Part shown: one piece after another, positions 40,209 through 45,857 of the stretch
Layout: each line of letters starts with the position of its first letter
Numbering within the stretch: the stretch's first letter is position 1
From: Ruminococcus sp.
GTDB taxonomy: Bacteria > Bacillota > Clostridia > Oscillospirales > Ruminococcaceae
Direction: 5' to 3'
Assembly (NCBI GenBank): GCA_017461395.1
Contig: JAFTYF010000007.1
Location: forward strand, 1-45,857
Length of the DNA stretch: 45,857 nucleotides
Notes under the pieces: generated by a model
What the model was told of the DNA's origin: nothing
Databases searched by the model: none
What the model saw: only the letters and a program-made list of their open reading frames with translations
Translations under genes and position numbers: made by a program

Positions 40209-40718
40209 ATGTCGTTGCTTAAAAATCGTAATGACGAGATTGCCTTTGAATATTTATACAATCACTATATTAATTTAATGCTCTATACAGCAAATTCAAT
40301 TTTGAATAATTCCGCCGATAGTGAAGATGCCGTTCAGTTGGCTTTTATGAGGATTGCAAAGCATTTTGATTCGATAGAAAAAACTATTTGTCCAAAAACA
40401 GCAAATCAGTTCGTAATTATAGTAAGAAACATTGCAATTGATATATACAGGAAAAGGCATCGTAAAGCTACCGCAGAGTTTATTGAAGAATTGTGCGAAT
40501 GCAAAACGCAGGAAATATATGCATCAAAACTTGATATATCAATGTCAGAACTGCCACAGCAGCAGAGAGATATCTTGTATCTCTATCATATCTACGGGCT
40601 GACTGTTAAAGAGATATCAAAGCTGTTAGGTATAAGTAAAGCGGCGGCATACAAACGTATTGAACGTGCTGCAAAACAATTAAAACAAATCTATGAGGAG
40701 GAGATATCTGATGAATGA
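40209..40718 (+). CDS. ECF-type RNA polymerase sigma factor
   Basis: A 169-residue protein with region 2 (FEYLYNHYINLMLYTANSIL, then DSEDAVQLAFMRIAKHF) and region 4 (SELPQQQRDILYLYHIYGLT, then ISKLLGISKAAAYKRIERAAKQL). Region 3 is absent, as in ECF sigma factors. The AGGAGGTG ribosome binding site is close to ideal. It overlaps the next gene, a DUF4367-like membrane protein and probable anti-sigma factor, by 8 bp. It should direct transcription of its own operon on a cell-envelope or antimicrobial signal. From here on, the DNA is more AT-rich than the PKS operon. Confidence 0.9.
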   Translation: MSLLKNRNDEIAFEYLYNHYINLMLYTANSILNNSADSEDAVQLAFMRIAKHFDSIEKTICPKTANQFVIIVRNIAIDIYRKRHRKATAEFIEELCECKTQEIYASKLDISMSELPQQQRDILYLYHIYGLTVKEISKLLGISKAAAYKRIERAAKQLKQIYEEEISDE

Positions 40719-41370
40719 TGAGAAGATGAAAGAGTTTCTACTAAATTCATTTGAACAAGAGTGTAATGCACTTGATAGCATTGAAGTACCTGAATATCAG
40801 ACCTCTGCAAAATTCCAATCCAAAATGAATAAAATCCTGCCAAAAGCTTATGAGATTAAAAGAGTAACCCGTAAATATGCAGCAGCTTGTGCAATGATAT
40901 TTTTTGCACTTGGTGTATTTGCAAGTTCTACTGTTTATGCAGCATCGCCCTCATTACGTTCGTTTATTATTTCAATTTTTGATGAAGAGTCTAAAATCTC
41001 TGTAACTGATGCCGAAAAATATCCTGATTACATTTTAACCCGTTATATGCCGACTTTAATTCCTGATGGCTTTGAAGAAATGAAAGAGATAAGTCAGACA
41101 AGCAGTTCATATATGACAAACTTTATAAAAGATGGAGATTTGATTTTTTTCGCTCAGTACACTAAAAAAATATATAATCAGGTCGATATGGGTTCGGATG
41201 ACATTGAGTACTATACAGCTGAAAACGGACAAGAATATATAATCGTCAAAATTGATGACGGATATAATGTTGTATGGGATAACGGTGATTATGTAATTCA
41301 GGTGTTCAGCACCTTAAGCAAGGAAGAAACACTTGAAATATGTTTTTCAGTTGAACCTGTTCAGAAATAA
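40711..41370 (+). CDS. DUF4367-like membrane protein, probable anti-sigma factor
   Basis: About 219 residues from ATG 40711 after GAGGAGGAG. The N-terminal cytoplasmic part (about 1-55) is followed by one membrane segment (YAAACAMIFFALGVFASSTVY) and an external domain of DUF4367 type (RYMPTLIPDGFEE, IIVKIDDGYNVVWDNGDYVI). This is the usual arrangement of Firmicutes ECF partners, in which the N terminus holds the sigma factor at the membrane. No zinc-binding HxxxCxxC motif is seen, so it is not a ZAS-type anti-sigma factor. Confidence 0.8.
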   Translation: MNDEKMKEFLLNSFEQECNALDSIEVPEYQTSAKFQSKMNKILPKAYEIKRVTRKYAAACAMIFFALGVFASSTVYAASPSLRSFIISIFDEESKISVTDAEKYPDYILTRYMPTLIPDGFEEMKEISQTSSSYMTNFIKDGDLIFFAQYTKKIYNQVDMGSDDIEYYTAENGQEYIIVKIDDGYNVVWDNGDYVIQVFSTLSKEETLEICFSVEPVQK

Positions 41371-41403
41371 AAATACGTGATACTTGCAGAAAGGATTACT
41401 ATT

Positions 41404-42666
41404 ATGAAAAAAACAGCTTCAATTTTACTTGCGTTAATTGTAATTACATCATCACTTAGCGCTTGTAAAAATAAAGAAAAGAACTCAAAAATAGAAACAG
41501 TAACCGTTGCAGAATTAACAAGAGATATAGAGTTTCTTAAAAACAACATTAATGCATACAAAAATCTCGCTGCAAATGATGAAATGGTAATTCTGATACC
41601 CGAAATCGAGAGCGTATATACATTTATTACCGAATTGTCTGAGAAGAAGGATTTTAATACAAAATATACACAGTTTTGTCAGTTGTTTGAAGCCTTGCAT
41701 GGTGATTATAAAATGAATGAGGACTATATATTCTATACTGGTGGATACTCTGATTCATATACGGAATTTACAGATTATCCGATAGTCAAGGATAATTTTG
41801 AAAAGCTAAGCAGTGGTGATGAAAATTGTAACGGCATGTTCTATGATGAAACGTGGTACAGAGATATGACAGATTGGTCTTCGCCTGTTTCTCTTGGTGT
41901 CGGTCAGACTATGGAATATGACACGGTTACATTCAATAAAGGAAAAGCTGTATATCTTGGCGGAAAAATCAATGGCATTTATCCATGTCTTGATTATTAT
42001 TCACCTTATGATTCTTTTGGTTGTATCGGAACATATCCCCCCGACAGCACAGAAGCCTTTAAACTTTCCGATAAAGAAATATCTATTTGTGATGCTGTTG
42101 CTTTTTACGAAAACTATATCAACTCGCTGCCTTATCCTTCGGAATTACCGATACAGATGAAGGTGCAGGAGGTTGATGTACTTACTATCCCTGAAAATGG
42201 ATACGGATATGCCTTTACAGTGTCACAGGAATACTGCGGTTTAGCATTCGATTACAGCCGAAATGAAAGTTATACCCCTTATAAAGGTTATGAGTATTAT
42301 GATTCAATACTCTTGACGGGATTTATGATAGAAAGTGATGCGGTTGATATTGGCTCTGCACTTTACGATACTCAAATTACAGAAAAAACTGAAATTGGAG
42401 TCGTACCAGTTGAAACAGCGATTGAAAAAGTCAGCACGGAGTTATCTGATTATGTAGAATTTGAAGTTAACAGTATTGAACTTGTATATTCAAGAATGCC
42501 GGAGCGTACTTCCGAAGGCTATTTTGATATTGAAACCCCATCAAGCTCTGTTGCTCCTGCATGGAAGCTCACGCTCTATAATTCCAATGACCGCTTATAC
42601 TATTGCTGTTATGTAGACGCAGCAGACTGTGAGAATTTCAGATATTATACTACTAAAGGGAACTGA
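41404..42666 (+). CDS. Lipoprotein of unknown function
   Basis: About 420 residues from ATG 41404 (AAAGGA upstream). The N terminus is a lipoprotein signal: MKKTASILLALIVI, then lipobox SLSAC with Cys near 20. The mature protein is acidic, rich in Tyr, Asp and Glu, with no catalytic motif I recognise. It lies between the anti-sigma gene and the ABC-2 permeases and should sit on the outer face of the membrane. It may sense or bind the substrate of the transporter. Confidence 0.8.
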   Translation: MKKTASILLALIVITSSLSACKNKEKNSKIETVTVAELTRDIEFLKNNINAYKNLAANDEMVILIPEIESVYTFITELSEKKDFNTKYTQFCQLFEALHGDYKMNEDYIFYTGGYSDSYTEFTDYPIVKDNFEKLSSGDENCNGMFYDETWYRDMTDWSSPVSLGVGQTMEYDTVTFNKGKAVYLGGKINGIYPCLDYYSPYDSFGCIGTYPPDSTEAFKLSDKEISICDAVAFYENYINSLPYPSELPIQMKVQEVDVLTIPENGYGYAFTVSQEYCGLAFDYSRNESYTPYKGYEYYDSILLTGFMIESDAVDIGSALYDTQITEKTEIGVVPVETAIEKVSTELSDYVEFEVNSIELVYSRMPERTSEGYFDIETPSSSVAPAWKLTLYNSNDRLYYCCYVDAADCENFRYYTTKGN

Positions 42667-42672
42667 TGATTT

Positions 42673-43569
42673 ATGACGTTTTTCAGAAATATCAAATCGT
42701 TATTGTATAAGATACTTACAGGATATGGATTTTATATCTGCATTATCTTTACAACTGTTCTTAGTTTTTCAGCTGAAATCTATATAGATTCTGTTAACGG
42801 TAATAAATATTCTGTGTTCAATGCTCTTATGAGCTTTGACAGAGATTATATGCTCAGAAACACTGTTTTTTGCTCAACAGAGGTTATGCTGAAAGGCTCG
42901 GCAAGCTGGCTTTCGTTATTTATTCCGATTGTTGCATCATTTTCATTTGTGCCTCTTATGTGCGATGAATATGAAGCAAAAGCAATTCGCTTTGAAGTGT
43001 TTCGTTCCTCAAAAGCATGCTACCATTTATCAAGGTTTATTACTGCCTGTTTTAGCGGAGGCTTGGCAATTATGCTTGGATATGGCTTATTCATGGGGAT
43101 TGCGTATCTGCTTTTTCCTGATATAAGCGAATATGAATCAGGTATGCAGGAGATATACAGAGAAATGCTGATGTATCAATTTTCTGAACTATCAGAAAGC
43201 AGTTTTACTTTGATTGTTGTGAAAAAACTGACTTTAATGTTTATGTATGGAGCTGTAAGCTGTGCACCTGTTATGATGCTCACAATTATAATTCGTAATA
43301 AGTATCTTATTATGTGTATTCCGTTTTTTATCAAGTATGCGTTGAATCAGACCTGCATAAAGCTTCAGACGCAGGCAACAGCAGATTATAATAATATGGA
43401 CACGGAGTTGCTGCATAAGGTTGAAATTATAAATCCTGATGCACTTGCACGTTTATCTGAGTACGGTGGAGATAAGAAGAATGTTTTGATTTACAGCATC
43501 ATTATCATTGTAATTTCATTTGCGGTATACAAGGTTGCATCATTAAGAAAGGTTGATAGCGGTGAGTAA
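42673..43569 (+). CDS. ABC-2-type permease, first of two
   Basis: A 298-residue membrane protein with about six membrane segments (near 20-40, 80-100, 120-150, 190-215, 220-235, 270-290). The layout of a first segment, an external loop and a block of five segments is that of ABC-2 permeases. No sequence motif is decisive. The gene overlaps the next permease and is followed by an ABC ATPase, which supports a permease role. The four-gene run (lipoprotein, permease, permease, ATPase) is typical of antimicrobial-peptide or lipid export/immunity transporters. Confidence 0.75.
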   Translation: MTFFRNIKSLLYKILTGYGFYICIIFTTVLSFSAEIYIDSVNGNKYSVFNALMSFDRDYMLRNTVFCSTEVMLKGSASWLSLFIPIVASFSFVPLMCDEYEAKAIRFEVFRSSKACYHLSRFITACFSGGLAIMLGYGLFMGIAYLLFPDISEYESGMQEIYREMLMYQFSELSESSFTLIVVKKLTLMFMYGAVSCAPVMMLTIIIRNKYLIMCIPFFIKYALNQTCIKLQTQATADYNNMDTELLHKVEIINPDALARLSEYGGDKKNVLIYSIIIIVISFAVYKVASLRKVDSGE

Positions 43570-44422
43570 GGATATTAAATGTATATTTTCCGTTGCGAGA
43601 AGCGAATACATAAAATGGATTACGAATCCAAGAGTAATTGTTATCGGAGTTCTTCTTGTTTTTATGAAAACTCTTGCAATTGAACCTTTGCTTGAAAGAG
43701 CTGATAAAATAGGAGAAAAGATAGATATTTTTGAACCGTTTGCGGCAATAGGCAATTCAGGAATGCTTGTAATGCTTATACCCTGTGTTTTTATGGTGCT
43801 TATAAGTGATTATCCTAAAATGACAGGAAACACCTTATATTTTGTGAAGCGTACAGGAAAGAAAAACTGGTTTATTGGGCAGATGCTGTTTGTATTCTTT
43901 GCGATTATCAGCTTTCTTACAGTAGTTCTGCTTGGAAGTGTACTTATGTCACAGGGGAGCTTCACGGGTAACTGGAGCGATGTAGTCACAAAATATAACG
44001 CAATGTTCCCCGATGAATCAGGAAACTTTACATCACAGCTACTGCCGTCAAATCTTTATAATCAGATACCGCTGATAACGTCCATACTACAGACAATCGG
44101 ACTTATGACAGTATATATGCTGGTTATTTCAATGATAATTTACTTTTTCAAGCTGATTCATATACAATCTTTTGGTTTGCTTGCTGCTGTATTCGTCGTG
44201 GCAGGTGGTGTTGTTACCTGTTCTCTTAAATCTGAGTTGATGTGGCTGTTCCCGATGGCAAATACCATAGTATGGCTTCATTACGACATTATTCTTGATG
44301 AACTGAATGTTCCTATGTGGTATACATATGCTTATTTTGCAGTAATACTTTCAGTGCTGACAATAGGAAATGCTATAGCGGTTAAACATCTTGAATTTAT
44401 AAATATTGAACAGGTGGAATGA
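43562..44422 (+). CDS. ABC-2-type permease, second of two
   Basis: About 286 residues. I chose the GTG at 43562 (AAAGG upstream); a TTG at 43553 is also possible. It overlaps the previous gene by 8 bp. About six membrane segments (near 25-45, 65-85, 110-135, 180-205, 210-230, 255-275). It probably forms a heterodimer with the previous permease, energised by the ATPase at 44419. The substrate is unknown. Confidence 0.78.
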   Translation: MSKDIKCIFSVARSEYIKWITNPRVIVIGVLLVFMKTLAIEPLLERADKIGEKIDIFEPFAAIGNSGMLVMLIPCVFMVLISDYPKMTGNTLYFVKRTGKKNWFIGQMLFVFFAIISFLTVVLLGSVLMSQGSFTGNWSDVVTKYNAMFPDESGNFTSQLLPSNLYNQIPLITSILQTIGLMTVYMLVISMIIYFFKLIHIQSFGLLAAVFVVAGGVVTCSLKSELMWLFPMANTIVWLHYDIILDELNVPMWYTYAYFAVILSVLTIGNAIAVKHLEFINIEQVE

Positions 44423-45078
44423 TTATGGATATTATCAAAGTTAATAATCTGTTTCTAAACTTAGGTAAAACAGAGATTTTAAAAAATATAAATGTTGCTT
44501 TTGAAGAACAGAAAATTCATGGCCTTATCGGTAGAAACGGTTCAGGCAAAACAATGCTTATGAAGTGTATCTGTGGCTTTGTAAAATCTACAAGCGGTGA
44601 GATTATTGTCAGCGAAAAAGTTATAGGCAAAGATGTGGACTTTCCGAAAGACACAGGAATTATTATCGAAACCCCTGGGTTTATTCCTTATTATTCAGGT
44701 TACAAAAACCTTAGGCTTCTTGCAGGACTTAACAACAATATAGGCAAGGAAGAAATCTTTAAAACAATGAAACAGGTAGGTCTTGATCCTAATCTCAGAC
44801 GACATGTGAAGAAGTATTCGCTCGGTATGCGTCAGCGTCTTGGACTTGCTCAAGCTATTATGGAAAATCCAAAAATTCTTATCCTTGATGAACCTTTTAA
44901 TGGCCTTGATAAAGACGGTGTTGCAGATATGCGAAAATACCTCCTTGAACTTAAAGAGCAAGGTAAGACTATCCTTATAGCCTCTCACTCATCTGAGGAT
45001 ATTGAAATCCTTTGTGATACTGTCTGCGAAATGGATAAGGGTGTGCTTTCAAAAATCATGGGATTTTCTGAAATGTAA
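44419..45078 (+). CDS. ABC transporter ATP-binding protein, BcrA/NatA-like
   Basis: A 219-residue ATPase: Walker A GRNGSGKTMLM, signature YSLGMRQRLGLAQA, Walker B ILILDEPFNGLD, H-loop ASHSSED. The SLGMRQRLGLA form is characteristic of the BcrA/NatA/LanF export group. The ATG at 44419 overlaps the permease stop (ATGA); ATG 44425 has better spacing from AGGTGG. It ends an operon that begins with an ECF sigma factor. Confidence 0.92.
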   Translation: MIMDIIKVNNLFLNLGKTEILKNINVAFEEQKIHGLIGRNGSGKTMLMKCICGFVKSTSGEIIVSEKVIGKDVDFPKDTGIIIETPGFIPYYSGYKNLRLLAGLNNNIGKEEIFKTMKQVGLDPNLRRHVKKYSLGMRQRLGLAQAIMENPKILILDEPFNGLDKDGVADMRKYLLELKEQGKTILIASHSSEDIEILCDTVCEMDKGVLSKIMGFSEM

Positions 45079-45242
45079 ACGTAGTTCGTTTTTTGACTTC
45101 TCCAGCGGTAATATTATAGAGGGTATTTTCTCAATAAATACAGTTTTATAGTAATACAAATGTCGCAAACAACAAAAAATATATGTCTCCACATTTTATA
45201 CCTTTTCTTAAAATACGGACATAGAATATATGTAAGCGTTAC

Positions 45243-45275
45243 GCACCGCAGATTTTTTCTGTGGTGCTTTTCTTT
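45243..45275 (+). terminator. Terminator near the end of the sigma/ABC operon
   Basis: GCACCGCAGA (45243-45252) pairs with TCTGTGGTGC (45258-45267), ten pairs with one G-U, followed by TTTTCTTTTT. Confidence 0.85.
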
Positions 45276-45312
45276 TTATTTCATGTAGCCGAGTTGATAA
45301 AGCGTGTCGGTA

Positions 45313-45454
45313 GTGACGGTAAATACAATGATAAAGCTACCGTCACGCAAAGGTATCTTAAAACGTCACAAACCTCTATACAGCGTTGATTGCGGTGTGT
45401 GTCAGTAGAAATTTCATTGCAGGGTTACTGTCACGGATTGAAGTTGCTGTCACG
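45313..45454. repeat. GTCAC-containing repeats with a 9-bp inverted pair
   Basis: GTGACGGTA (45313-45321) and TACCGTCAC (45338-45346) are perfect inverted repeats. Further same-orientation copies of the core follow: CGTCAC at 45364, TGTCACG at 45429 and TGTCACG at 45448. Such iteron-like clusters occur at replication or transfer regions of mobile elements; that role is an inference. Confidence 0.5.
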
Positions 45455-45728
45455 CTTAATTCAGCCGAAATTCGCCCTCATCTTTCACATAGGATAATTA
45501 CACCACTAAATCACTTGAAGGCGAAATAAGCCCATAATTTGCAGAGTGTGAGCGTAATAAAAACGCAGAAAAAAAGGATATGAATTCCGCTGAAAATATG
45601 AGGTTAGGTAGAGTCCTCTTCAGAGGGCAAGCATAGCGCATGGCATTCCGCCTGCACCTTCAAGACGGGCAGTAGCCCGAACCCACTTCACATATAAGCT
45701 TGAAAAATATAAGAATGGAGGGATCAAA

Positions 45729-45797
45729 ATGAATCACACGAATCAAACAGGAATCAGAAAAAGGAGTGTAATGCCGATTGAAAAAAACGAATCTTAA
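45729..45797 (+). CDS. Short reading frame, 22 aa, with a strong ribosome binding site
   Basis: ATG 45729 follows GGAGG by 7 bases and opens a 22-residue basic frame beginning MNHTNQTGIRKRSV. The family is unknown. It overlaps a second frame (TTG near 45778, LKKTNLKDYEFQKREH) that runs off the window end. One of the two may be the start of a mobilisation gene, or the pair may be a frameshifted gene. Confidence 0.35.
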   Translation: MNHTNQTGIRKRSVMPIEKNES

Positions 45798-45857
45798 GGA
45801 TTATGAATTTCAGAAACGAGAACACAAGGAAAATTCACATTATGTGAAAATCGAAGG

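Larger units (their letters stand above)
45079..45857. other. Gene-poor tail with repeats and a possible mobile-element edge
   Basis: About 780 bp without a full gene. It holds the terminator at 45243, an inverted and direct repeat cluster at 45313-45454, an inverted repeat CCTCTTCAGAGG near 45613, and short frames from 45729. The sequence character changes from the preceding operon. Confidence 0.5.

Noticed and set aside
40209-45078. The sigma/ABC operon as part of the PKS cluster
   Set aside because: Two terminators, a separate promoter and different base use separate it from the cluster. A functional link cannot be claimed from position alone.
1-45857. CRISPR array
   Set aside because: No regularly spaced direct repeats of 24-40 bp were seen anywhere in the window, and no cas genes.

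Overview
The window looks like a chromosomal segment of a cellulolytic, cellulosome-forming Ruminococcus, close to Ruminococcus flavefaciens. That is an inference from three dockerin-bearing polysaccharide-degrading proteins, Firmicutes-type ribosome binding sites and promoters, and AgrC/LytTR-type signalling. I used no database search. All family names come from motifs read in the translations.

Layout. Positions 1-151 hold a CAT-anticodon tRNA between two terminators. Positions 448-5274 (minus) hold a NarL-type two-component system beside an FtsX/MacB-type ABC transporter. Positions 5346-13195 are a plant cell wall region: an AraC regulator divergent from a secreted PL11-type rhamnogalacturonan lyase (dockerin), then a chimeric propeller-dockerin protein carrying a GH9 tail, and a full GH9 glucanase-dockerin. 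Positions 13476-14775 hold two small unknown genes and an IS3-type transposase remnant.

Positions 14834-39667 form the most interesting part: a biosynthetic gene cluster with its own signalling module. An AgrC-like kinase and LytTR regulator (minus strand) face a regulatory region. That region holds three copies of one promoter architecture: a pair of GTTTACTCC-like half-sites 20-21 bp apart, then a -10 box 39 bp after the second half-site. A fourth copy (38 bp) precedes the small gene at 14329. Two copies drive duplicated tiny reading frames ending in FIFGR (MGGFWDFIFGR and a diverged partner), which are candidate peptide signals. The third drives an operon of class III aminotransferase, ABC ATPase, FtsX permease, BtrH-like acyltransferase and an unknown protein. 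A second unit from a sigma-A promoter at 23880 encodes an iterative reducing type II PKS/FAS set: ACP, KS-alpha, a KS-beta without catalytic residues, two ketoreductases, a dehydratase plus a second hotdog protein, a thioesterase, two further BtrH-type proteins, an MBL hydrolase, an Sfp-type phosphopantetheinyl transferase, four CrtI-like FAD desaturases and one degenerate FAD-like protein. My inference is that these make a polyene acyl chain that is further desaturated and transferred to an amine, plausibly a yellow pigment made under peptide-signal control.

Positions 40209-45078 are visibly more AT-rich: an ECF sigma factor with a DUF4367-like membrane partner, a lipoprotein, two ABC-2-like permeases and an ABC ATPase. 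Positions 45079-45857 hold a terminator, TGTCACG-type repeats and an oriT-like stretch with short reading frames, possibly the edge of a mobile element.
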